DNA of 19,436 nt from Acanthaster planci. Its lineage: Eukaryota > Echinodermata > Asteroidea > Valvatida > Acanthasteridae. Below are positions 1-9,410 of this stretch, in pieces. Position numbers and translations under genes: made by a program. The notes beneath the pieces are model-generated. The model did no database searches. It was not told the DNA's origin and saw only the letters and a program-made list of their open reading frames with translations. Where the stretch lies: positions 1 through 19,436 of the forward strand of contig NW_019091558.1 in NCBI RefSeq assembly GCF_001949145.1, in the 5' to 3' direction. The number at the start of each line of letters is the position of its first letter. Positions within the stretch are counted from its first letter, which is position 1.

Positions 1-423
1 CGTAATCATTACATATTACTTTGTTCTTAACAAGCCTGTTTGAAGAATTATGCTCCCCATCACTCGGCAAACCTTTAACCATTTCTTACCCCAAAACACC
101 CAAGTATGTATTCATGCTGCCAGACTGTGTAAAAATATATATTTATTGAAATCGGGACCTTGCAAGGTTCGCCTATCGTCCGACAGTTTTTGTCCCATAC
201 AGCACATTCAGCTTGCCGAAAAAAAAACTTATCGGTGACCACAACCAGTGAGACTTTTTTACATTCACCCCTGGTATCAGTATACAAGAATGTATACTAT
301 GTAAGACGTCGGTACATCAAAGGGTCAGACACTTTCAGGTTAATAACAGAAAGGCAGAAATCTTTCACATCGGACCAAACCCTGTGAACAACCAACAGTT
401 ATTCGGATTTTTTTTGTGACGTT
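1..423. other. Left flank, no gene recognised
   Basis: AT-rich sequence with only short open frames on both strands, none resembling a known family. A TTAA at 75-78 is followed by CCATTTCTTACC. That makes it one weak candidate for the left end of the piggyBac relic that follows, because piggyBac elements insert at TTAA and the relic's possible right end also reads CCA inward from a TTAA. Otherwise I see nothing here. Confidence 0.4.
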
Positions 424-425
424 GC

Positions 426-590
426 CGTTCTCGCACGCACTAGAACGGCTCATTAACATAACAATGCCCTCTTGGCTACTCAGGCATGCGAACGGTGTGG
501 AACGCTTTCCAAGGCACCCTTTGGAACGGGGGTGAACGGGGTTGTTTGCAGAACGGGGGGGAACGCGTGCGAACGCGTGCAAACGGTACT
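426..590. repeat. GAACG motif array with 10-bp spacing
   Basis: GAACG occurs at 443, 490, 500, 524, 534, 551, 561 and 571. A variant AAACG lies at 581, and one reversed copy (CGTTC) at 426-430. The starts 490/500, 524/534 and 551/561/571/581 are exactly 10 bp apart, about one DNA helical turn, and the last copies sit in a GAACGCGTGC tandem repeat. The array lies about 200-300 bp upstream of the piggyBac relic's first ATG. It may be a subterminal transposase-binding array of that element, or an unrelated minisatellite. The motif and spacing are seen directly; the function is inferred. Confidence 0.6.
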
Positions 591-661
591 TGTATTTTTG
601 ATGCCGCCCCTTAGCAGAAATTACATTTATTACTGAATTTCTAAAGATTACATAATGAGAC

Positions 662-698
662 GTAATATTATGCATTAAAGATGATGTAATATTATGCA
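662..698. repeat. 13-bp direct repeat, 24 bp apart
   Basis: GTAATATTATGCA occurs at 662-674 and again at 686-698. The region is very AT-rich and lies just upstream of the TATA-like box of the piggyBac relic. It may be part of the element's leader. No function can be assigned. Confidence 0.5.
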
Positions 699-717
699 AT
701 AATTATCGTAACATTAT

Positions 718-734
718 CTTTATAAAAGTTGCTG
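718..734 (+). promoter_or_regulatory. TATA-like box before piggyBac relic
   Basis: CTTTATAAAAGTTGCTG lies about 55 bp upstream of the first ATG of the relic (784). The core TTATAAAA(A)GTTGCTG recurs at 17922-17937 near the left end of the second piggyBac element, which supports a conserved promoter or terminal module rather than chance. The function as a TATA box is inferred from sequence and position only. Confidence 0.45.
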
Positions 735-783
735 TTTTCTAGGGCTTATAGCCATTCACACGCTGGCTATCACTGTGGTAATC

Positions 784-3064
784 ATGAGTTCTCGTGAGGT
801 CCAAAGTTTGCAACACAGCTTGACAACGGAGGAGAGCAATACATTCCTAGCGATGGCCAAGAAGAAAAGACCAACACGACTGAAGAGGAAAGCGTAGAAA
901 GGAGTGCCGATGGCTAGAGGTTTGGAGAAAGGAGGAGAGAGAACAAAAGGAGAAAAAGGGAAAGGAAAGGCTCCTGCTGCCAAAACCAGGGACACTGCAT
1001 TCCTGTATGAGGATGAGAAGCTGAAGATGAGAGCTGCCATCCGTGCCAGCATGAAGGAGGCGGGCATCGGTATGAGCAAGGTTTACAGAGTGGTTGCGGA
1101 GACATCATCTAGTGATGAAGAGGAGTTCCTCGACCGGCATGTTGCAGATGCAATGGCGATGTCTCCCTGTATGGCAGCCATGATGGAGGGAGAGCAGACA
1201 GGAGAGGAGGCAGAAGAGGAGACGAGAGGAGACGAGAGGAGACAGGAGAGAAGACAGGAGAGGAAACAGGAGAGGAGACAAGGGAGGAGGAAAGGAGAGA
1301 GGAGGCAGAAGACCGGGAGGAGTTTGGAGGAGAGGAGACGAGAGGAAGAGATTATGAAGGCAGGAGAGGAGACAACTGCAGACGAGACAGAGGCGGCTGG
1401 CCCCTCCAGAGGAAAGAAGAAAGAGAAGAGGAGAAGAAGAAGGAAAAGATGAAGAGAGAGGTAGAGCCTGATTCGGATGATGATCCTGATCCCCCCTTCA
1501 GCGTACCAGAGGGATTTTCCACCGGACAACCTGGGGTGGAGCCCTAGTCTGGATGACATCACTGTCCGTCCATTCAAGGGGAGGAAGCCGGAGGGACCTA
1601 CCTTTAGAAGGAAGTCATCTCCACTCATCGATTTCTTCAAATTCTTCCCCCGGTGCTGCTCACATCCGTCGCCAAGTGGATGAACAAGAAGTTGTCAGCC
1701 AGCAATCTGCCACTGACCTCTCTGAAGGAAGTAAGGGCATAGTTTGGGATTCATCTACTGGTGGGCCTTGTTTGGATCGAAAAACTACAAGGACTACTGG
1801 TCGTCTAATCCAGGACTGAGGAACATCCTCATCTCTAACACCCTGAAGAGACACAGGTTCGATGTCCTCAACCAGCACTTGGCCTGTAGCGACCCAGCCA
1901 CTGACCCCAACCTCATCAAGGACAAGGCCCATCGCTACTGCATCAAGCACAAGCACCCACTCTATCCCCTCCAGCCTGTGTGGGACAAAATGCGTCGTTG
2001 CTGCCTGAAGTGCTACAACCCTGGCTGTGAGCTTACCATTGATGAGGCAATGATCAAGTACCAGGGATTTAAAGCCAGCGTGAAAAAGTTCTTCATGCCA
2101 TCCTAGCCTATACGCGCTGGTTTTAAAGTGTATGCCATTGCTGAGTCGGCCACAGGCTTCCTTCTCAACTTCAAGGTGCATCCCCACAGCGACAAGCCAT
2201 CAAAGATGAATGACATTGCCCTGTTCGTTGCCAAGCACCACCTGAATGTCTACCACCACATTTTTACGGATAGGCTGTACTCTTCAGTAGGCCTTGCACG
2301 GTCACTTCTCTCTAGCTGTACCTATTTTACTGGAGTAGTGAAGAGTGGGAGGAGGGGTCTACCACGGGATTTCTGTAGCACGAAGAAGTCCAGTCCCGCC
2401 CAGCTCAAAGTGAAACAGCTGAGAAGAGCACCCAGAGGTACCCTCTACTCGAGGCAGAATGGCCAGCTGACGGTAACCGTCTGGAAAGACACACGGGTGA
2501 TGACATTACTGTCCAGTGCACATCAGGGCTGGAGGGATCCTGCTATCCACACCTTGAAGAGAAAGTGTGAGGATGAGGAAACAGGACGTCTGAAGCCGGT
2601 GACCATTCCAGCTCCTCCTTAAGCTGTCTCCCACACCCGGTGCATGGCTGGCGTCGGCAAAGGAGACCAACTGCGGGTGTACCACACCTGTACCCGCAAG
2701 GCACAGCACTGGTGGTGTGCCATCCTCTTCTTCCTCCTTGATGTTGCCGGGTTCAATGCCTAGATTTCGTAAAAACATCACCATCCCTCCACTGACCAGG
2801 CCAGAAGCAACAGTGACACTGATGCAGGGGAGACATAGCAAGATCACCAGCCACATACCCATGCCCAGTTCACCGTGGATGTTGCCACTGGGCTGATCGA
2901 TGGCTATGCCCGAGGTGTCACCCCTCGACCATGGCATATTGACCAAGTTGGGCCTACCTAAGTCTACAAGCCGAGTATGCCCATTATGTGGGGTCAACCT
3001 GTGTCCTGGCCGATGCTTCCAAAAGTTTCACAAGGCCACCAAGTTCACAAGTTTTCTTTGGTAG
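784..3064 (+). pseudogene. piggyBac-type (DDE_Tnp_1_7) transposase relic
   Basis: This is a broken cut-and-paste DNA transposase. Frame 1 opens with ATG 784, has a TAG at 895, then encodes a long Lys/Arg/Glu-rich N-terminus. An acidic segment (DSDDDPDPP, ~1466-1492) follows in another frame, then a core with the family pattern: SSPLIDFFKFF (~1618-1650), KNYKDYWSSNPGLRN (~1783), first Asp in LTIDEAMIKYQG (~2033), second Asp in FTDRLYSSVGLA (~2263), and MAGVGKGDQLR (~2644) where the family has a third Asp in the GVD position. The C-terminus (~2965-3061, a different frame) is a Cys/His finger spaced C-x2-C-x4-C-x3-C-x4-H, as in piggyBac proteins. Damage includes in-frame stops at 2104, 2620 and 2761 and several frameshifts (around 1450-1480, 1650-1680, 1765 and 2770-2960). 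It is surely inactive. The PGBD4-like subgroup is my best placement; I am sure of the family, less of the subgroup. Confidence 0.9.
1187..1366 (+). repeat. Purine-rich GAGAGGAGACAG-type repeat in relic N-terminus
   Basis: About 180 bases are almost wholly A and G, built from imperfect copies of a 12-base unit like GAGAGGAGACAG. In the transposase frame they encode repeats of the tetrapeptide ERRQ (RRQERRQERKQERRQ) and related RKGERRQ. The neighbouring coding sequence is not repetitive, so this looks like replication-slippage expansion inside the N-terminal region. A long homopurine run can also form triplex DNA; that is general knowledge, not shown here. Confidence 0.7.
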
Positions 3065-3127
3065 TTTTGATTAAAAAAAGAGGGGGGCAATGATGATGTG
3101 CTTCTTTGAAGCAGCAGCTGTGGTTAA
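3065..3127 (+). other. Possible 3' end of piggyBac relic (TTAA)
   Basis: After the relic's last stop (3062-3064) comes a short non-coding tail ending in CAGCAGCTGTGG and then TTAA at 3124-3127. Read inward on the opposite strand this is TTAA-CCACAGCTGC, whose CCAC matches the TTAA-CCACTTCC start of the second piggyBac element at 17878. Another TTAA at 3071-3074 is an alternative. The end is a guess from target-site preference and four matching bases. Confidence 0.25.
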
Positions 3128-3139
3128 AAGACGCAAGTC

Positions 3140-3330
3140 CTCAGCCCCCAAAAAGCTAGTCTTGGCCCAAGACGTCAGTGATTGATAGTTGTTTTATTTC
3201 TGTTGAAGAGCGCCCTCACACAGTTGGTTTTTACTTACTGCAGAACCTTGAAGTTCAAACAACATGGCGGCTTCACGCAAGCAAGTACCCTGTCGATAGG
3301 GTCTGGTTTGTGGGAAGGGATTAGTGACAT
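3140..3330 (+). promoter_or_regulatory. Candidate promoter and 5' exon of the PH gene
   Basis: Features here fit a metazoan start region. There is a CRE-like GACGTCA at 3171-3177 and AACATGGCGGC at 3261-3271, which matches the YY1 motif found near many transcription starts. A good splice donor, CAT|GTAAGA, follows with GT at 3331-3332. The ATG at 3264 opens only an 11-codon frame ending at 3299. It could therefore be an upstream ORF, or the first seven codons could join phase 0 to a weak donor (CAA|GTACCC, 3284-3285). The link to the exons at 4916 onward is inferred from order and strand only; missing exons for the first half of the first PH domain were not found. Confidence 0.3.
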
Positions 3331-4915
3331 GTAAGACATATTTTCAACTCCATACTAGACATGAAACTGCCACTCTTCTAAAGATATCGTTGGGGACTAC
3401 AGTTGTGCTGCATCGCATCATGTTTGTGATATCTGTGGCAGAAAAATTGGGGAAACAAAATCATTGTCTGACACCACGCAAGAAATCTGTTCTCGTTTTT
3501 ATGCAACTTACAATGAGCATGCTGCCTGAGGCCAAATTAATCATACACGCGGCAAATAAAGAAAACGACAACCAACTTGCAGTCCGGGTACTCCATCCTC
3601 AAAGGTTAAGGTCTATATGGTCTCTAAGGACGCTTTGGTTAGCTAGGGAGGGCATACTGACTGTACATGATTATGGGTCGAGGACAGCATCCTCTGTCAT
3701 AACTTAGGCCTAACCTAGTCTGAGTATCACCCGTTCTACTCCGTGCTAACTTGGTACGAATGTCTGAGTTGTCGTGTCTGTTGTGACGGGACTGCAGACA
3801 GCCATGATGCATGTGACCTCACAGTGGTGTATTATTGAGGTCATCGAAATTCATTATGCATGCAATTTAGCGAGTGCTCATTGGTTCCCTTGGAAAACCA
3901 AGGGAAAAATAAAGATTAAGTTAAAACCCTGCTGCAAGATTACCGAGACGTTAGTACGAGTTGGTGCACAGTCTAATAATGAGTCGTTAGGGGGCACACT
4001 ATGCACGGTGTCCGCTATCAAGCACTAACGTCTTGAAACCAAGACTACAAAAAAGCTGGCCAGAAACCTGGCATATTGTGGCATACTGATTGATTGCCTC
4101 AGGCAGGAATGTAGCCTGACCTTTCACCAACCCTTGTTTGAGAAGAGACCCAGGGGAATCAGGGGTAGGCAACACATAAGTAGCTCATCATGAGCCCAGC
4201 AATTGGGTCATTCATCTCATTATACTTAGGTGGCATACATTAGATACAGTTTATGCACAATGATATTGTGTAAATCTGTTTTGATGAGGTATAGTCGATC
4301 CATACTCTTTTCTATTTGCAATGGCCCGACTGTACCCAATCAAATAAAATTAAACGGGTAAAGACCTGTTGAAATTTGTTTGATTGGGTACTGTGAGGTA
4401 AGAGTGTTTTTCCAAAGTGTTGAAGTTTGTGTGATTGGGGAAGGTTAGGTCCAGCAGCCCTTGGGCAGTTAGGATTAAGCATTCTTAATGTAATTGTTAT
4501 CTTTTTACATGTACACGTAGAAATACTTGATCCTTTTTAAATTGTAATACTCTGGATGCTTTGAGTTTAATGTCATCTTGCAAGGTCAGATAAAGATCCA
4601 AATCAATCAAACAACTGGATAGACTTGGTCAAGGCATTCTTCGCTGCCCCAAACCTTTCTGGAAACAGTTGGATCAAGGCATTCATCTTGGTGCAGCTGG
4701 TTTACAAGTCATGCTGGCTTGACAAGGTTGTTGTTCATCTTGATTTTTCCACTGTACACAACAGATTTTTCTATGTTTTCAAGACAGAGTCTGTCGATAG
4801 CTAGCTAATGCAGTGCTGGCATGATGAACAAGGCCAACAATTGAGGTGTAACTGAAATAGACTTGAAAGTCTTTATTCTAGGAAAGTCAATTTAACTTAC
4901 TTTTTGTGATTACAG
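3331..4915. other. Non-coding, probable intron
   Basis: Moderately AT-rich. It contains a 127-codon open frame (3324-3707, +) with no family resemblance and a 78-codon frame without ATG (about 4570-4803), neither with convincing splice sites. An inverted and direct repeat cluster at 4332-4441 is listed separately. Exons encoding the start of the first PH domain would be expected here or further upstream, but none can be supported. Confidence 0.4.
4332..4441. repeat. Inverted repeat with degenerate third copy
   Basis: GTACCCAATCAAA (4332-4344) and its exact reverse complement (4379-4391) are separated by 34 bases. The right arm lies within GTTGAAATTTGTTTGATTGG, repeated with a few changes about 52 bp later as GTTGAAGTTTGTGTGATTGG. 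The unit thus exists in three copies, one inverted. It may be the remains of a small inverted-repeat transposon. Confidence 0.5.
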
Positions 4916-4996
4916 GAAGGGCTGCGATTTTTCATCTATTTTAGAGGCCATCAAGACTATGAACTGGAAGCTGACACTCAGGAAGAGAAACAGAAG
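4916..4996 (+). CDS. Exon of a tandem-PH protein: end of first PH domain
   Basis: An internal exon of 27 codons, phase 0 at both ends. The acceptor is a pyrimidine-rich run ending TTTTTGTGATTACAG; the donor is AAG|GTACAT at 4997. The frame reads EGLRFFIYFRGHQDYELEAD then TQEEKQK. Its strand-strand-helix pattern (RFFIYF, YELEAD, then the Glu/Lys-rich start of a helix) is that of the last third of a pleckstrin-homology domain. Spliced in phase to the exon at 13105 it gives EEKQK-MCRLLCLIVENN, a plausible complete PH C-terminal helix. PH domains bind phosphoinositides or proteins at membranes. The exact protein is not recognised; upstream exons were not found in this window. Confidence 0.7.
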
Positions 4997-7060
4997 GTAC
5001 ATAACATGTTTATAAGATGAAGTGTGAGTACTTCAGAGTTATTTTCACTGTCAGTCTGGAAACATTTTGTTTTCCTTGAAGGTTAATTTGTCATATGCGT
5101 ACATGTATATAAAACCTGTGGTACACCTGTGCAGGGGCAGGCAAGCTGTGTTATTTTGCAAATAACATCACAGCCAGAAAGGAAGCATGGAATACTTTTC
5201 TGCTGCAAGTCTCAATTATTTACAAAACAGAATTATAGCTCAAAGGCTGCATGTCCTATCTCTTTTAATCAGTTTCAGAACCATTTTTAGCATGTTTTCT
5301 GTTTTATTTGCCAAAACTTATGACCCTGTTATATGCCTCTGGGAGTAAATACATTATTCTTCAGTTATATACTTTTATAGAAATAAAGTATTACATTGAA
5401 TTGTAGTGTTACTTAGCCTTTTTTTTTAAATTGTGAATTTGAAAGGCCCCCTTTTGCCCATAGTCATTTCTTGATGTGGAACTGGCACTATTCGTGATGT
5501 AGACAAAACAAGAGACCGTTGCCTCTTTTGTGAAGCAGATTGCTTGATCACTAAAACTCACTGTTGCAAAGAACTAATTTATTTGTTCTTTATCAATATA
5601 ATTGAATGTTAATTGTGAAATAATACTTTGACGGGAAAATAATTAAATTTACACCATAAAAGCACAGTGTGCATTGCAATAATGTGAAGTTGCCAGCCTG
5701 TACAGAAGGAATGCAGTACAGCATTGCGAGCCACTGCATGAAGTGATACAGAACCCAGGATCTCTGAATGTTTTTGGATTATTACATGTACATTCTTAGG
5801 GGCCATTCAAAATTTGTGATTTTTTAAATATCAATTTATTTTATTTTAATTGTTTCAATTTTAAAAATTGCATGGTGGTGGCCATATTGAATGCTGTGCC
5901 GCAACCGTAAGAACAAATTCCCTCACAGCGCTCCCTGATTTAATATTCTTTTGGATATAAAAGGTTTTTGGCATATCCAGCTGTTTGTTCATTGACTGTG
6001 TACATTGAATTTTTGTTACGGCACTTGTTTTTGTTATCGCGTTCTGGATAAAAAATCCCCTGTGGTGCATCAGTTAAAACGAGGAGCCTTCAGGGACCAG
6101 CATGGCCATCACTCCGTGAGCCTGGTGACAGTTCAACAGAAAATCAGGCTTCATGTAGCTGTTGAAAATATGGGCACTGAGACCTTGACGTGAATGCATG
6201 AAATTGAAAATTATTTGAACAGCAAACTAATTTTGTGAACTAACTCTCCAAAATATTTCTTAATTTTTTTATTGTTTCAGGTTTTTAGATAATCAAATTT
6301 TGGAATGTGTTATTTTGTCACTGGGGGTCACTAGCTCCCGGCCATTTCATGTCGTTCTTGCTATTTCTGTGGTAGGAACCATTTTACCGTGCATGCTTCT
6401 CGAGTGTTTCCACCACACAACTTGCACTATGCAAGTTGCTTCAGTTGCCAGTTTGCAAATTATGAACAATGATGACCATTTTTATATTTGACTCCATACA
6501 CCCTCATCTACACAAATATTTATGGACAAATTCATACAATCTCCTGCATTCACACGACCAGCCTACATATGCGAATTTATGCAAATATGCCTATTATAAT
6601 TCGCTTTAAAGACTTGATTATTCGTACTGCCCCTTGACTTTCCACAATGCACTCCAGTCCTGCCGCCATGTTCGCCCTTCTTTTCTCAGTGCCTATCATT
6701 TACAGACATGTCTTTATGGCATATTTGGAGTTTTGAGTTCCATTACATTTTGCATTTGTGAATTGACTAGATTCCTGCTTATGAATACAGAGTGATTTCT
6801 TATCTATTGGCAAGAATTTTCTATTTTTGTCATTCTTTTCTGCCCTTTGGGTGTTTGACATGACCTACTGTTGCATTGTGTATGGCTGCTGAACAGGTTT
6901 GACGCGTAGCCCTTTGTTCTCAGTGTGGTGCGTGCGTTCGGACAATAACGGCCCTTTATGTTCTGTTATGGGTCTGGCTGTGGAGTGGGGCCTTACGAGC
7001 TGCCCTGCTCCCCTGTGGTGCGATGTGTCAGGGAAAGACCCAGTGGAGTGGCTAGGCAGG
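4997..7060. other. First part of 8.1-kb intron, no firm gene
   Basis: AT-rich intronic sequence with short open frames only. A 62-codon frame at 6005-6193 (+) and a 63-codon frame at 6300-6491 (+) show no known motif. On the - strand, AACATGGCGGC (6672-6662) starts a 30-codon frame ending at 6577, described among the findings. Sequence after about 6880 becomes more GC-rich and probably belongs to the leader of the DIRS relic. Confidence 0.4.
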
Positions 7061-7335
7061 GGTTGAGCGTGCAGTGCCACAACACTACCCCAGACCTTTA
7101 TCTACATTGATCGGGTTGAGCGTGCTGTGCCGCTACACTACCCTTGATCACTGAGGACTGCTGCTTGGATTGATTGCATTGAGCTATCATTGACACCTGA
7201 TGACCACTCCATACACCTACTGATCAGGTTGAGCATGCTGTGCCACAACACTACCCTTGATCACCGAAGTCCACTCTGTATATCTACGCATTGGGTTGAG
7301 CATACCAAGCCGCATCACTACCCTTGATCACTGTT
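7061..7335 (+). repeat. Interrupted tandem repeat in the DIRS leader
   Basis: Four imperfect copies of a roughly 45-base unit (GGTTGAGCGTGCTGTGCC, then a CACTACCC and TGATCAC segment) begin at 7061, 7114, 7227 and 7294. Spacing is uneven (53, 113 and 67 bp). They lie directly before the gag-like frame, so they are probably part of the retrotransposon's leader or terminal region. DIRS elements lack ordinary LTRs and carry split or inverted repeats. That role is inferred. Confidence 0.6.
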
Positions 7336-7399
7336 AACCAGAGCATGACAGAGCCAGAGCGTCGCTATCTACCACATTTCCAAGTGACCCTGCCTTCCG

Positions 7400-8162
7400 A
7401 TGGCCCAGCAGGGCTCGCGGGGCAATGGCCCGCCGTCTGCCCCAGGTCCCTCACTGGTTTCGGCTCGCCGTGCTTCATCTGCTTGGAAGTCAGGCCAGTC
7501 AACCCCTTCCAAGCAGGCAACGGGCTCCACAGCAGGTTCGCCACGCTCCACTGCTTCCACCATGGGCGAGTCTTCAGCACAGCATGGCACACAGCCTCAT
7601 GTTGTGTCAGATGATACTACCCCTTTTGGATTGCTACACTGCCAGGGCTTTCATCCGCCACACCCCATCTGCAGCTCTCTGGTATGACCTCCAGTCTGCC
7701 CGTGGACTACGGTCCTGATCTGGGATGCTCCACCCAGGATATGACCAACCATTCAGGGGATCCTCACCCGGCTGCAGCTTCAACTGTCCCAGCCTTCGGC
7801 TCCTCTGCTCCAGTCAAGGCTAAGAAATGCAAGACCAAGGCCTCTTCCTGGGTTTCTTCTTCCTCATCCAAGGCCAAGAAGAAGCGCCGCTCCAATCCGG
7901 ATCCATCCCCTTTGATGGCAACTCTCCAGTCCCTCTTGGAGGCCTTCACATCCCTTGCCTGCAAGATTCCAAGCCTCAGCCAGCGGTGATTGCACCGGAC
8001 CCAGATCCCCTCTCGGCCGTCCCTCCTCTCTCTCAGCAGGCATTTGAGGTTGAACTGGTATCTGTTGTCCAACCAGACCTGTCCCCCAGCTGGATCGGGC
8101 CCTGGATCACATCCCGGATTGTTGTAACTCTATCCTTTCAGCAGGTTTTGCAGAATTGGTAG
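7400..8162 (+). pseudogene. DIRS gag-like gene, 5' part
   Basis: The frame from ATG 7400 encodes a Ser/Pro/Gly/Thr-rich stretch (MAQQGSRGNGPPSAPGPSLV and on). A neighbouring frame from 7684 gives another low-complexity region with a basic patch (KAKKKRRS, ~7872-7895). A third frame (7827-8162) then reads a hydrophobic and acidic segment ending in a stop at 8160. Such disordered, basic, Ser/Pro-rich N-termini are usual for DIRS gag-like proteins, which package the RNA. The gene needs at least two frameshifts to read through, and similarity stops near 8160, where an insertion begins. The assignment rests on composition and position upstream of RNase H, so gag is inferred rather than recognised by motif. 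Confidence 0.5.
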
Positions 8163-9410
8163 TCCGTCCCGGGACAACCAAAATATTTTTTCAAACAACC
8201 AAATGTTCCAGGCTGCCAGACTGACGGGCGAGTACCTGTTTTCAGCAACACATTTGCTGCATTGCATTTTAATGCTGGCATTTTAGAAATTTCAGCACCG
8301 TGTACAGAAAAAAGATCACAAAAAAGCAAAAAAAAAATGACATCCCAACCTCAATGTTGCACAACTCTACTTGTTGGGGTAGGTGCACTGTGGTATGTCC
8401 AGTCGAATCAGGCACCGTGATACATCCGGTTGCCATGAACAATGCAGTGGCTGCAGCAGTGGCTATATTCAGTTGTTTTCCTTGTTCCGGATTGCAAAAA
8501 CTATATTCAGTCTTATTACAGCTCAATTATCTTCAAATTCCAGTGAAATGGGATCAGTAGTCTACCTTGTATATGTATGCAGGCGTTACTTAAAAAATGT
8601 ATTCAAATTTTAAGCTTTTAGTTTTGTCTTACAAGATCAACAAAAGTGATGAGGGCACTTTTCCTAGTTCTGGATCATGGATTGGTTTAGCCAGTTCCAG
8701 ATCGCTTCAACAATTTTTTGACACATTAAAGGTATAGTCAAGCGTAAACCCATTTCTCGACCAAAAAATGTAACAAGCATATTTTCTAGTAAAGCACATC
8801 TTATTTTAAAGGGAATTAGTTTATCTATTAGAATTTCAGTGCATTAAATGGATAGCCTGCATAAATTTTGACTTGACTTTGCTGCTCAGCGAGCCATCAA
8901 CCATAAATCCCACAACACCACAAAGTTGGCAAACCCATTAAGTCAGGTACAAAATCTATTAGGCACGTGTAGTTGAGCTGACGATGTCTGTACGTTTACT
9001 TGCATGCGCAATCCGAAACTAGGAAAAGCATTCATGGAATCTTGCATAGTGAGTGACCTACCATACAGACTTGTAATTTTTTCAGATGTTAGTTTTTTTG
9101 TGTCAACAAACATTGAAGCGCGAATGAGAAATTCCTTTTCTTGAAATGTTCTGGGAACAAAATTTGTACTGCGAGACTTCTATTATACCTTTCAAAAAGA
9201 AGTCGTCTTAGCATGTAATGCTGCAGAGCAATAGCAAAAAGGTGGGCATTTATTTAAAGTGATCTGGAACTAGGAAAACAACTGTAATTACTAAAAGCTT
9301 GGAGACCACATGGGGCAAAAACTTCCGGGCAACTGAAAATGAAATTCGGGCAACCAGGTTTTAGACTCTCCTGCCCGAAGGGCAACTACATTTTTTGAGG
9401 ATTTCCTGAC
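8163..9410. other. Foreign DNA splitting the gag-like gene
   Basis: About 1.25 kb of AT-rich sequence unlike the GC-rich gag on each side. The right edge has GGGCAAC three times within 60 bp (9327-9388), and the left edge has the similar CGGGACAACC (8169-8178) and CAAACAACC. Both edges run on into an ATTTTTT tract, so the ends look alike, as terminal repeats might. No protein domain is seen. A 620-bp inverted-repeat pair lies inside. An insertion into the retrotransposon is the simplest reading, but exact borders and target duplication are not visible to me. Confidence 0.5.
8659..9278. mobile_element. Possible MITE with 19-bp inverted ends
   Basis: The left end TTTTCCTAGTTCTGGATCA (8659-8677) pairs with the right end TGATCTGGAACTAGGAAAA (9260-9278), with two mismatches over 19 bases. 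A closely related second inverted copy, CCAGTTCCAGATCGCTT, lies at 8691-8707, and CTAGGAAAAG recurs at 9019-9028. About 620 bp without coding capacity between inverted ends fits a non-autonomous DNA transposon. No clear target-site duplication was found, so a folded internal repeat is the alternative. Confidence 0.4.

Noticed and set aside
340-699. 119-codon - strand frame
   Set aside because: Covers the GAACG array and AT-rich repeats; no motif and no splice or promoter support.
1083-2187. Two long - strand open frames (185 and 175 codons)
   Set aside because: They lie opposite the piggyBac relic; the purine-rich repeat and biased codons keep the complement open. No family resemblance.
4570-4803. 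78-codon + frame without ATG, with a repeated TCAAGGCATTC
   Set aside because: No convincing acceptor or donor at its ends and no link to the PH fold, although it lies just before the first PH exon.
7061-7335. CRISPR-like repeat spacing
   Set aside because: Units are imperfect, unevenly spaced and in an animal retrotransposon leader.
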